The notes under the pieces were generated by a model. That model had not been told where the DNA came from. It ran no database searches and saw only the letters and a program-made list of their open reading frames with translations. The position numbers and the translations under genes were made by a program. DNA of 64,000 nt from Ulva prolifera (Eukaryota > Chlorophyta > Ulvophyceae > Ulvales > Ulvaceae): NCBI GenBank assembly GCA_023078555.1, contig CM041198.1:12119374-12183373 (forward strand), in the 5' to 3' direction. Below, one piece after another: positions 47,751 through 63,243 of the stretch; within the stretch, counting starts at the first letter, position 1, and the number at the start of each line of letters is the position of its first letter.

Positions 47751-48808
47751 CATCAAGTAGCGAGCAGCCAGCCACAGCTACATCCCACAAAGGAACGCGA
47801 GAGGGGCCCAGCAACAACCCTGACACGTAGCTAAGAGGCGCTATCGAGGGACCGGCGGACACCAGAGGTAGGCAAGGCTCACTGCGGCGGCTGCGCACAG
47901 CCGTGATCACATTTCATCTCAATATCGACGTCGGCCCCTACAGGTAGATTGTCAATAGCTGGAAACAGTTGCCTCACATCATGGCCAACACCCAGTTGGC
48001 TCTCCGAAGCGTCAATTATTTGCAAGTCAGGGTGGAGCAGGACCGGCAGCGCCAGGCAGGTCCGAGTCCAGTCATAGCGTAGACAGCAGCACATGGCACA
48101 TTACCAAAGCTTCACCTAGGTGCTGCCTGCGCTGTCGTTCATGCAGGCACACTGGACCGCTAACACAGCCAGGCCTATGTAACTTGCGCATATCTCGAGA
48201 CATTGTTCAAGACGAATCTACGAAGGAGCTGAGTGCAGTCAGGCAGTCAGGTGAGACCGATTGTCTTGCGCATGAATCTCCCCTGATAAGATCTATCTAA
48301 TTTGTTCAACCGCATCAGTGCGTTGAGCATGTTCTTATTACGTTGAGAAAAACAACCTGAGAATATCACACGTATGTTGCTCCGAGTTCATCGTGGTAGT
48401 GTGTGCTTGGGCTGCAAGGGCTGACGTTTGTCAACTGGTTGCTGTCTGTGGCGATGGCAGGTCGGTCACGTGATGTGCACGCTTGCTTGAGCAGTCACAT
48501 GGTGGTCTAGGGCACTTTTTGCGCATGCATTCAACAATTGCACTGTCGGAAACGTGCGATCCATCTCCATGCGGCATGCCGCTGTTGCGATCCCGCATGC
48601 AGGTCAACGGGTGGCAAAGTCTTCTTTATATAAACGCTTCTGGGTTGCGTGGGGATTGACAACTCTCTGCCTGCAGCTTCTTTGACGCTGCCGCTGCCGC
48701 TGCCCCTCGCGTTTACTCTATCGTTGCCCATTGCTCACTCAGAATCGAGCCGCTGACACTGCGCAAGCCAACGACCACTCGGATCCCGGAATTTCAATTT
48801 CAATCAAG
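47751..48808. other. Upstream region of thiC
   Basis: About 1.05 kb. 47751-47850 is part of the T-poor family (AGCTAAGAGGCG near 47825). The 300 bp before the thiC start contain CTTTATATAAACG at about 48633, a plausible TATA-like box. No gene seen. Confidence 0.45.
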
Positions 48809-52342
<3,534 letters not shown>

Positions 52343-52937
52343 AGGGGGGCCATGCTGCCACAGGCTCAGTGTAGACGTTGCTGTTGGGTGGTGTCTGGCA
52401 ACAATGTTCCCTGTTGGGTGTTTTGTACTCTGCCAAGCAGGCAGGGGGTGACTGAGCTGTGCCTGTTGACGGGATGAAGCGAGACTGTGTGTGTTTTAGT
52501 GTGTGGGAAGGTGTAAAGATTAAGCACATCTCTCGAGTCCATTGTGAACACATGCAAAGTCTCTGAAAAGGCCCGCAGGGACACAGACAAGTTGTCTGTA
52601 ATGAAGTTGTGCAGGTAGGGTTGATGCACAACTTGGTAAACTGCGATTTGCCAACACCATGCCCTGGTGTTGCTTGCAACTGAGGACTGCGTGTCTGGAG
52701 GGTGGTCTCTGTCAGGCTGCCATGCATACCAATTTGAGGACTCCAGAGCCAGGGACCACAGTGGGGCATGACTCGGCTGCAGGCCCAACTCTGTGGATTC
52801 ATCAGCCAGATGCCCAAAACTGAAGTCGGACAAAGCACCTCAGACATCAACGGTCATGCTTGTGCAGTCATTGTGCTTCAGATCATTGGCACCCTGTCAA
52901 CGCGTTTCATCAGGTCTTCACCGCACTGCTATCTGAG
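52343..52937. other. 3' flank of thiC, no further gene
   Basis: About 600 bp following the thiC stop. No ORF with a family motif. I see no second aptamer here. Confidence 0.45.
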
Positions 52938-53030
52938 TATGTATTTACAAAGGACAGAGGCCGGGCAGTATGTATGTACGTAGTTACAAAGGACAGAGGC
53001 CGGGCAGTATGTAAGTATGTACGTATGCAT
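52938..53030 (-). mobile_element. Orphan LINE 3'-tail repeats
   Basis: Two units of TTACAAAGGACAGAGGCCGG about 39 bp apart (52943 and 52983), separated and followed by GTATGTATGTACG-type sequence. They match the tail of LINE copies A and B but no 3' UTR or coding sequence accompanies them. The orientation matches an element whose sense strand is minus. Confidence 0.85.
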
Positions 53031-53036
53031 GTTTAC

Positions 53037-53085
53037 ATAGCCGTATCCATTTGGAAATTGACAACTCCAAAATCCGGGACCGGAT
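53037..53085 (+). repeat. Dispersed repeat family 'R2', copy 3 (inverted, partial)
   Basis: GCCGTATCC, ATTGACAACTCCAAAAT and GGGACC correspond to the reverse complement of R2 copy 2. It directly follows the orphan LINE tail. Confidence 0.6.
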
Positions 53086-53358
53086 ATGAGTAGGTAATGG
53101 TCACTGCAACGTGAGCGGGCGCTAATTCCAGGCATACATCATTCCGTAAAGATCTCAGCAAGGAAGGATCACTATGTTGACTTTGCACTCGGAGAAGTGC
53201 ACGTGACTTTGATGTCGATGACCATGATGCATGATGAGGCTTGCATACTTTGGCGTAGCTGACGAATCCATATGTTACAGGCACAGCACAGCTGCTCCTT
53301 ACGGCCACAAACATCCTAAGCAGCTTGCTGTAGCCATCAGCACGTCGACGGCACCTTT
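53086..53358. other. 3' flank of the Tim8-type gene
   Basis: About 270 bp, no feature seen apart from the expected 3' UTR. Confidence 0.4.
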
Positions 53359-53619
53359 CTAGAATCCTGGTGAGCCTGCCGACTGCTCTCCTCTCCTGAC
53401 CAGGTACTGGGTCACAAACTGCTGGGTGTCCTTAAATCTGAGAGCGCAGTTCTTGACACATTCCGACTCTCTTCCAGATAGGGTTCTTCCAGGCGTCGAG
53501 ATGCACTTGTCAAAGCATTCTGAAGCAACTTGGCTGATCCACTGGTGGAACAGCATTTTCTGCTGCTCCTCTTGCACAAATGCTTGCATTTGCGGTGACA
53601 GTCCTTCAGAATCAGCCAT
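53359..53619 (-). CDS. TIM8: Small Tim chaperone, Tim8-type
   Basis: A single-exon gene of 86 codons. Small Tims are hexameric chaperones of the mitochondrial intermembrane space that escort membrane proteins to TIM22 or SAM. The twin CX3C motif is present: CFDKC, then a 14-residue spacer, then CVKNC, with RFKDTQQF after it. STPGRTLSGRESECVKNCA resembles Tim8 (STPGxxxSSxExxCLxNCA) more than Tim9, 10 or 13. The N-terminal helix (MQAFVQEEQQKMLFHQWISQ) is typical. There is no presequence, as expected for import through the MIA40 pathway. The start is the first ATG. It is divergent from the PPIP5K gene, about 800 bp away. Confidence 0.92.
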   Translation of the reverse strand: MADSEGLSPQMQAFVQEEQQKMLFHQWISQVASECFDKCISTPGRTLSGRESECVKNCALRFKDTQQFVTQYLVRRGEQSAGSPGF

Positions 53620-54420
53620 AGAGATAATAAGATAACGTTTGTAGACGAAGGTTAGTGTGGGGCGGCCACGGCAATCGGGAACAAAGCAGTGAATTACGGC
53701 CCGGAGTCTTGGTTGAGCGAAACAATTGTTGCAAGAATGCAAAAGACGACAATTTGCCTCAAGCCGACGCTGTGTTGCAGCGTTTTCCTCTTGTCCAGTG
53801 CAGATGCGCACATCAGCATTAGCATGAGAGCACGACCGGTCAAATGCATGGACAGCCCTGAGAACTGCTCGGAGCCAAGACAACGCGCCTTAGAGCGGCA
53901 GTTGGCCCACAGTCGTGAGACCTGTTTTGGCAACACAGGGACATCTGCACCGGCCTTGGAGTTGTAGAGCGTTTCGCGGCCATAGCGTGATGTGCAACGA
54001 CGAGAAACGCCACGCTTGCCTCGACATTAGCCGTCGTATCGCAGAGCATAACAAAGCTGCTTTATGAATCAGCTGTGTAACCTCTGCTGCTGTGGGGCAT
54101 AGAATGACGCAGCATGCGTGCGCAGATCTCAAGGCATGTCGTTTCGTATAACTATTCGACTATGCGGAAACGCTTCTCCTGCTCCATGCGATCAAGGACG
54201 GGACTGAGAAGCTAAATTAGATTAATTGCTCATGAAGGGCACACATTAACGGGCGCATACACACCAGGTCCGGTTGTTTGATTTCGAACGGCAGGTGCGA
54301 AAAAAATTGCGCACCGAGTAGGGCTGAGCAGTTCACGTGTATGCAGTCTGAAATGTCATTCGCGTCGTCTTAGCTCATGTTGTCTGCTGAAGCTGATTTT
54401 GGCGTGCAGGCGCTCAGAAA
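53620..54420. promoter_or_regulatory. Divergent promoter region between TIM8 and PPIP5K
   Basis: 801 bp between two opposed start codons, so both promoters lie here. I see no specific box I would defend, and no ORF that looks coding. Confidence 0.45.
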
Positions 54421-57400
54421 ATGCCTCGGACGTCATTGTCGCCGTTCGCTCGCGTCAGCTCAACGGCCGAGGCCATCCGCAGGCGCAACGAAATGGAAGC
54501 TCTAGAGCGGGCAGGTATGCAGAAAGTTGCGCGTATACGCGTTGGTGTGTGCGCCATGGACAAGAAGGTGCGGTACACACCGGCCATTTTTACTTGCACC
54601 GCACTTGATTCCTTTGTCACTGGGCACGGCATGCACACGTACACCGGTCACTCATTGCAGGCGATATCGAAGCCCATGCAAGCTATTCTGCGGCGAATGA
54701 ATCTCATCGATGAGTTTGAAATCGTGATGTTCGGTGACGAGGTACGATCCGGCTTGCCCACACACTCACATGCAGTGACAGTGTTGCCTCGGACAGCCTG
54801 CGAAAGTCCTGTGCGGCCTGCGTTTACAAGCTCTACCGTTCAATCGATGTCCACGTATTGCTTAACTTGCGCTCGCCTGTAGGTCATACTGAACCAACCT
54901 GTAGAGGAGTGGCCGAGGTGCCAAGTCTTGCTGGCCTGGCACTCCCACGGCTTTCCTCTGAAAAAAGCCCAGGATTATGTCAGCCTGCGTAAGCCCGCGC
55001 TGATCAACAACGTGTTCAAGCAGGATCTGCTGTTGGACCGCCGCTCTGTGTACCGTGTGCTGTCAACTAACAATGTCCCCATCCCTAACCACATCGTTGT
55101 CTCCCGTACTCCAGAGCAGGTGCAACAGGGACTTGATCCTGAAGGCTTTGTCGAGACCGCTGACTACGTCGCCATTGTGCGCACACCCATGCATCTTCTT
55201 CTGGATATGTTATGTTGCATGATGAGCCCGAACTGCCAGCTTTGGACTCTGGACTCTAGACTTATCGCCACATGCATTCACACCGAAAACAATCACAACT
55301 CGGGCATCACGCCTCACCCGGACCCGCATTGGCATGAAAATGCACATAAACATACACTCCCAGACCTGCTGAACAAGGATCACAGCGCTTTGTTTGCAGT
55401 GCGCATGCTGTCCTATCTAATTCATTCAGATGCAGTCCCCCCATGCCGTCCTCAGTCGGCTGTAGTGCGCTCAGCTGGCCGTGGGTACTGCGACAGGCGG
55501 CATGGCTCTGACACACCGGTGTTGTCCGATGCAGGGTGACAGGCAGATGCACAAGCCGTTTGTGGAGAAGCCGTCCTGTGGCGACAACCACAACGTGTGG
55601 ATCTACTACCCGCACTCCATGGGCGGAGGGGTCAAGATGATGTTCCGCAAAGTTGGCAACAAGTCAGCCGACTACGACCCGTCGCACCCGGGCACCGTCC
55701 GCCGGGACGGCTCCTACATCTATGAGGAGTTTGTCGCGACTTCCGGTACAGACATTAAGGTGTACACGGTCGGCAGCGAGTACGCGCATGCTGAGGCGCG
55801 CAAGTCGCCAGTCGTCGACGGGAAGGTGCAGCGGACTGCTGATGGCAAGGAGGTGCGCCCCGCAGCACCATCTGCGGCCCGATGCATCCATAGGGGGAGC
55901 TTAGGCGCTGTCGTGTGGGCTGAACACACCATGTGGCGGCCATTGCAATGCTCTTGTGATGTCCTTGAAGATGCGCAGCTTGTGCCTGGACGTGTTTTGC
56001 CCCACGTACTTTGCATCTGCTTCATGGCCGCGCTGACGAGCGCCATCGAGGTTATGGGGATTTCAGGATGACCGCAGGCCGATCCACTGATCATGGCGAT
56101 AGATGGCAGTGTGGGGCCATGGCAGAGGAGGCAGTTGTTCAGCACCTGTTGCATTATCGCCAGTGCAAGCCTTCGCATCACTTGTGGGTGTCAGGCGGGC
56201 CTTCTCCTGGCTCTCAGGGAGTGCTCACCCAGGCTGCAGCTGGTTCAGCATGGATCCAGAGTCCGCTCGACGCTCCTGTGGTCTGCAGATCCGATTTCCG
56301 GTGCTATTGACACCGCAGGAGAAGGATATTGCATCTACCGTGGTCAAGTCATTCAAGCAGAAAGTCTGTGGGTTTGACCTGCTGCGCACTGACAATGGTC
56401 AGTCGTTTGTCTGCGACGTGAACGGCTGGTCATTTGTCAAGAATTCAAACAAGTACTACGATGATGCTGCGAGGATCTTGCGCTACCTCATCTTCAAAGT
56501 GCGCTGCTGCTGCAGCAATCATGTGTGCGTACGGCTGCATTCTGCACCTGCGAGTCTGGTGTCCTTAGACCGCTGAACAAACTCGCGGAGTCGGTGACGC
56601 ATGGGACACCCTGCACAACGCTGCACTGCGTCGAGCTGACCAAGCTGCTGCAAACCGCGAGGCCCTGTGTCTGGAGGTTGCGGATGTCTCCCAGTCGGAG
56701 GCCTTCTCTGGGGCGACGACAGCGAGTGCTGGGACTGATCTGCAGTGCTGTGATGCGCTGCCGGGCTTGGAGCGTTCCTGTTTCTCTGGAGCAGGAAGTG
56801 CAACAGTGAGGCGCAAGACTTGTAGGAAATGGGCGCAGGCGCGTTTATACACACTTTGCCTCAACTCTGTGGGTGCAGGTGGTGTCGCCGGGCGGGCTTG
56901 CGCCACGGCGGCCACTGCCGCAGATGACGGCGGATGACGAGCTGCCCATCATCGACCCCTCTGACATCCCCGACGACACCACGGCCTTCCTGTGCAAGGA
57001 CCCCGCGCAGCTCAAGAGCTTCCAGGAGGAGATTGACCACACTAATGGCACCGCAGAGGCGGCAGAGCTGCTGTGCGTGCTCGCAGTCATCCGCCACGGC
57101 GACCGCACACCGAAGCAGAAGCTCAAGCTCACCGTGCGCCCGCCTGACTCTGCTGGGGCAGCTGTACATGTTGCAGTACTCCCTGCATATACCGTATCCT
57201 CTCGGTGCTTGCACTCACGGCAGCACAGCGGCGTTGAGCAGTTGTCCTTGCTGATGTTCATGAATGTGCTGAACAGGCTTGATGTAACATGCGCCTGTAG
57301 TGGAGTAGCCGTCACGTGGTTGGCAATAATGTTCATCATGCAGCGATCTCCGGTTTGGGCTAGCCATGCACCATTAGCCCGGTGCTGCACGTGCGTCTCC

Positions 57401-60400
57401 CACGTGCAAACATGCGGCAGCCTACAGGTGGGCCACCAGGCATTCATCTCGGTGTTCGAACAGTACAAGAACTCCAAGGGCAAGCAGGCCAAGCTCAAGG
57501 CGCCAGAGGAGCTGCAGACGTTCCTCAAGGCCGTGGTGGAGGTTGCTGACCACCTCCCGCAGCTGCGCCGTGGCGCTGGCAGCACTGCCACCGCGGACCC
57601 CGGCCGCGAACCTGCCGTGGCGCCACCCGCCGCCGAGCAACCCGACGGCGCCATGGCCATTGTGGACGCCCAGGAGAAGGCCCAGGAGCTGATTGCACAG
57701 GAGCGTGCGCAGCTGGCCATCATCCGCCGCGTGCTGCAGCAGGGCAACCACTTCTCGGGTATCAATCGCAAGGTGCAGCTCAAGCCGATCGTCGTGGACG
57801 ATGCAACGGGCGCGGTGACGCAGCTGCAGGTGATTGTGAAGTGGGGTGGCGTGCTGACTCACCTCGGCCGCCGTCAGGCTGAGGAGCTCGGGAACACGTA
57901 CCGCATGGTGATGTACCCACAGTCGGCGGATGGTGGAGGCCTGCTGCGCCTGCACTCAACGTACCGCCACGACCTCAAGATCTACTCTTCGGACGAGGGC
58001 CGCGTGCAGACCTCCGCAGCTGCGTTTGCCAAGGGGCTGCTGGACCTTGAGGGTGAATCCCTGGTGTGCGCGCACCCTCGCTTTTCCTGCACTTTCGCAG
58101 CACGGGCCCAGGCTCCCCAATATGTATGTGCGTATGCATGATTACGATTGTGCGCAAGTGATCAAGTCTTTGAGTCTGCCATGGGCGGGTGGTGCGGCGG
58201 GTCGTGCATGGGCGCCAGCATCAACCTGCGAATGCAACATCTGTATGGTGCGGAGGCTGTTGTGGTACAGGCTCTGCAGTGTCTGCTGCGGTGGATTACA
58301 CCACCCACGCTGGGAAACAGCTGCATGTGTTTGCAGACGCCGATACTTGTGTCTCTGGTCAAGAAGGACGCAGCGATGCTGGATGCGTTTGGCAAGGGTG
58401 CGTCAGAGGATATCCAGGCATCGAAGGAGGTTCTGTACCGCAACCTCACACGGAACCCCGAGACCGGAGAGCCCATGTGTGCCCCGAGCAAGATCTCCCC
58501 AAAGTCCCTCCCTGTATCTCCAAATCAGGCACGACACCCTTCTTGTTGTCACACTGCCTTGGCTCCTTCCACCAATGGTGTAGATCCAGCGAGGAATCCC
58601 TGCTCACAGCTGGAAACAAGCATGAGAACTCAGGATGACCAGCTCATGTCCTGCAACGCTACTGCTGAATGCACAAGTGGAGCCACCCGGTTCTCAGACG
58701 TCTGTCTGCTGCACGACTTGTGATGCCCAGACTGTACTTTGGCTAGTAAGGCATGTGACCAGTCGTCCACACGCAAAGTGAGAATGGCAGCCAGCCTACT
58801 TTACCGGCATTCGTGGGGCTCTTCAACCGGCCTTTTTGGTCCCAAACTTGCCTGACGCTGCACGCAAGTCCCTTGCATAGGCTGTTCTGTCAGCTCGACG
58901 CACATAGTGGTGTGCAGTCGATAACATCCCTGGGCGACAACACCTCCGTGGCAGAAGACCCGCCAATCGCACAGTTACCAGAGCATCCACTTGCGGACCT
59001 GCGGGAGCTGCACGCCGCAATCAAGGAGCTACTCCTGCAGCTGCGACACAAACTGTACGCCGCCACCGACTTCTCCACAGAGCGACAGTTCTCAGCACTC
59101 AACACTAGCATGTACACGCAGGCACGCTCCCTTCTCGCAGCCACGACGCTCCCCCTATTTCATACCACAAACGCGTTATTGCATGCCTGCCTACACAACA
59201 CTGCAGCGCTCCTTGAACGCCACGGTGCAGTGGTGTGGAGCAGGTGGCTGTGTCATGGCGCTTGGCACATGCTGCTGCCAGCCGAGATCTATGGGGCTTG
59301 CCTTGCTTGGTGCTTCGGTGCTGGACATTGGGGGGAGCAAGGGCTGAGTGCGTGTAGGGGTGACCACATGTATGTGCAGGAGGATCTATCTGTGCCATAC
59401 GGGGCAGAGAGCATGCTGATGATGGTCGACCGCTGGAAGAAGCTGGAGCGAGCCCTCTACAAGCAGCAGGACAACGACAAGGGCGGCGTGTTTGACTGCT
59501 CGCAGATCCCCGACGTCTACGACTCGGTGAAGTTTGATCTGATTCACAACTCTCATCTGAACTGCGACTACTCCAGGGTGCCGCTCCTCCCGCTGCAGGT
59601 CGCAGTGTAGAGCTCTGCGCAGCCACTGTGCTCCAATGCATATGCTCACCTCGACTCCGTGACCCCTAGTTTTGATTTGTCCTGTCAGATGCGTGCAGCA
59701 CATTACAACATCGTGTTAGGAAACAGGCCTGTGCTCCGGCAGACGCAGGATCAGCACTGGCTCCCCGAGCCTCACCTGCACTGCATACTTTCAACTTGTT
59801 CCATCGATTGCTACATGGCATGATTTAACGCCGCCAGGTGTGGCTGCGTGCATGCTGCGCCTTATCTACGTCAGCTTGGACACCAGCAGCACATGTGTGC
59901 ATGCGTACACGATTGGAAAGCTCCTGCGTCGTGCGAGCCCCCTAATAGATGGCGTTGAGCGGTCTGCCAATCCATGTGCCTGCACACAGCAGGCGGCCTC
60001 GTCACTCCAGAGACAAGCAGATGCCGCATCATCTGCTTGTCATGAGCAGATGATGCGGCATCTGCTCATGACAAGCACTGCCGCGTATGCCTCAGCTGTG
60101 ATGCCACGTCATGTATGAAGGTGTTCCCGGTGGCGAAGCGGCTAGCAGACTGCGTCGTGCCCGCCGAGTACGGCATCGCGCCCGACTACAAGCTGCGCAT
60201 TGGCAAAAAGATCGCCTCCGAGCTGATTGGCAAGCTCCTGGCAGACCTTGAAAACTCGTCCCGGGACTGCGACGCTGCGGCGCATGAGGCTGCAGGCAGG
60301 CTGCACCCCCCAGCGCCCTCAGAGAGCTCGGCGGTGCACGGCTCCGGAGATGAGGTGCTCAGCAGCCAGGTGAGTTGCTGCTGCACTCAGCTGGCAGAAG

Positions 60401-61553
60401 CTGTCACAGGCGATCGGCTGCAGCAGAGGAACTGATTATTGCGGGATGGGGGCTGGGCCAAGCTTGACACTGTCTTCGTGCAGCCGCAGCGCCGGGCATG
60501 TGCTCGCAACCGGCACAGCTTTGGGACATGCCCAGAGCAGGCCGGAATCTGTGGGGTCATGCGTGGAAGTTGGTGCAGGAGGGTGAGCAAGAAGAGTCGC
60601 GGGTGCATGTGCTCGCGCCGTACACAAAGAATGTCAACTCCATCAAGCGGCACGTGCGCACACGCATCTACTTCACCAGCGAGTCCCACATTCATTCATT
60701 GATGAATATCCTGCGGTACGAGGACCACGACGGCCGCAGCCTGCTGTCAGATGCTGCGCGCGCGCAGCTGGATGACACTCGCGAGTTTGACTACCTCACA
60801 CAGGTGGTGTTCCGGCTATACGAGATGAAGAACGTGCGACCTTCTCACCCTCGTCACTGCCTCGAACACCCTGACATAGTTCTACGTCCTGGAAGGAACT
60901 GCCTGAAATTGTCTCCTGTGGCCATGCCGCAGGGGGCCATGTGCCGCAGGGGGCCATGTGCCCCGATCGTATGTGGCTTTAGGTGCCGTCGGCGCGTGGC
61001 CGTTGTGGTGTGGCCCACTGTCTGTGATCTCCGGTGAAGCCTTGGTGGGGACACAGTGGTTGCATAACAGTGCTTGCCATCCGCCCTTGCGATGGCTGGC
61101 TACCCTGCCACATTGAAAGCACTGTAGCTCCAGCTGCTATGACATTCTACTATCGGCAGGATGAGAGGCAATACAACCGTGATGGGTGGCTGTGTGCAGA
61201 GTGCTCCTGGGGACCCAACACGGTTCAGGGTAGAGGTACAATTCAGCAACGGCTGCAACAATGACCCCCGGGAGACGAAGGTGATGGACGACCGGCCACG
61301 CACAAGCATGCATCGTGGAAGCGGGGTCTCTCTGCAGGAGGTGCAGCAGCATCTACAGCCATGGGGCTCTCTTCGCGACGCCATAGCTCCTGTGCAGGGC
61401 ACACGCTCGATCTGCTAAGCCTGTGCATTTCTGCAGACTGCCGAGCAGCGCATCAAGGAGCTGTTTTCCAGCGCCACTGCACTGACGCATGGCGGGAAAT
61501 GTCCTGTTGCTGGGATTGTGCTCACTTACATGGAGCACCGCCATGTTTGGTGA
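54421..61553 (+). CDS. VIP1: Diphosphoinositol-pentakisphosphate kinase PPIP5K/VIP1 (ATP-grasp kinase plus histidine-phosphatase domain)
   Basis: Makes inositol pyrophosphates (InsP7/InsP8), signals of phosphate and energy state. Exons resolved in phase: 54421-54567, 54661-54741, 54883-55176, 55535-55852, 56289-56498, 56879-57133, 57428-58063, 58337 onwards, 60121-60369 and 61437-61553; those between are approximate. The ATP-grasp kinase half shows [80 protein letters not shown], and GFDLLRTD with [13 protein letters not shown]. The phosphatase half has [12 protein letters not shown] (catalytic His), [68 protein letters not shown] and [10 protein letters not shown]. The C-terminal block [15 protein letters not shown] is the usual end of the family. 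Both catalytic sites look intact, so a bifunctional kinase/phosphatase is expected. Confidence 0.94.
60016..60066. repeat. Perfect 22-bp inverted repeat in a PPIP5K intron
   Basis: 60016-60037 is the exact reverse complement of 60045-60066, separated by 7 bp. Each half also contains its own shorter hairpin (60013-60022 with 60031-60040; 60041-60052 with 60059-60070), so two alternative cruciform folds are possible. It lies in the intron ending at 60120. Confidence 0.9.
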
Positions 61554-63243
61554 CACGCGAAACGTGACAATGAAGCTATGAGAGCTAGACTTTGAGGTTT
61601 TCAATTGGATTGATGTTGTTGCATACACACTGGTGTGACTCAAGGCTGGTGGTGTAGTGCTTGGTGGTTCGTTGGGGACCGCTTTGTTGGCAGTCATTTC
61701 TGCCTTGACAGTCCTGAAGTAAATTGCTGAACGGTTGGCCAAGCCGGGACCCAGGGAACTGGAGCAATTCCATTATGGAATTGACCAAGTGGGCATGTCC
61801 TGTGGAGGCTGTACTTTGTTGCAAAGTAGCTGCAGATGCTTTCATCACGTGACCATGTCTAACATTGGCTCCGTCACTGCATCCCCCATCCTGCCGCAGA
61901 CACGAGCTTGGTCCGTTTAACTGACCAGGGAGAATGGTACTACATACGTTACGACGTGCTTTGACTGCTCACACCGAGAATGCTGACACCGCCTGTGCAG
62001 TGTCTGAGGTGTGCCCTTGTTCACACGTGTGTGTTGCCTGCCATACTAACTGCCACTCTGCCTTTGTCCTATCTGTAATAGGAACACGCTGACTATAGGA
62101 AAAATCCAATATGCGGCTCAATAGACACATCCTTGTCCGCTCGCCGTCTCACCCGCCCTATGACGCAACTCCCCACACATACCCTGTAATGCCCGCTCAG
62201 GCTCTGACCTCCGCCCCACTCACCAGCAGGCCTCCGCCACAGGAGCATTGGTTAGCATTCCTATCCGCCTGCAGCAGGGTAACCCCCATCGGATGGGCCA
62301 GCTGTTGCTGACCCAAAATCTGCGTGGCGTGACAGCAGAACATTTGTTTTTTTGTTTGTTACTACACGCACCAGCTGCCACCGCACTGATGCTGTGACTT
62401 CGTTGAGATGGCAATGATTGCTTCCCACTTCCGATGCGAGCTGTTTGGATGCCGCCTCGCCAGCCTGCGCTATATGCGGACAATGCGTGTATGGCTGCAG
62501 GGAAGCCGCACCAGCACATGGGACGTGCACCTGGCAGGAGTCGGATAGGTCACGCATGAGTTACGAGGACAAAGTAGTAGAGGCCAGTAGCACCGCCAGG
62601 GCAACGCACAAGCACACCAGCGCCACCGATCACAGCGGACGCCGACCAATGCCAAACCCGACCACGACTTCTGAGCACAGCAAGATGGCCCCGCACCCAC
62701 GTCAGAGCGCGCATGTGCACACGCACCCACACTCACCTACTCAAAACATATACCCACACCCCCCAACCCACACGCCCCAATCACACGCGGCCCCGGGCCC
62801 GTCCACAGAACGACCTCGCCGACCTCCAAAGAAGGCGCAATGGCCACGGTGGCCCAGGCTGGCAGCCCAGCCGCCACCGGCCCCGTGAGACGCCAGGGGG
62901 CTCCCAAACCCCCCAGCCCCCAGGCTCCTCCCACAACCAACACCTACTCACAAGCAGGGCAGCTCCAGTGCGGCCTAGCAACGTGCGGAAGTAGAGTGAG
63001 TGCAGCTTAGCATGGCCTGTGCACCCCTCAGCATGCTGATGATAGCGCCCTTGTGGAATGGCATGGTGTGATGGATTGTATATTGTTTATGCCCAAGATA
63101 TCAGGCTTGGTTCATAGCGTCTGCAATGCACAGGAGTAAGAATTTTCCTCTCCTAGATCTCTCAGTGCAGCAGACTCACCACGCCTCGAGGATGCATCTT
63201 GCGCCATGCGGATGCGGCAAACATGGGCAAGTAAAGGGCATGA
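61554..63243. other. Gene-poor stretch between PPIP5K and the LINE fragment
   Basis: About 1.7 kb without a supported gene. 62580-62960 belongs to the T-poor, C/A-rich repeat family: it shares AGCACC-CCAGGGCAACG-ACAAGCA and CCCGACCACG blocks with 41785-41880 and CACACCC texture with 8113-8738. The plus-strand frame 62418-62888 runs through this low-complexity DNA and is not believed. Confidence 0.5.
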
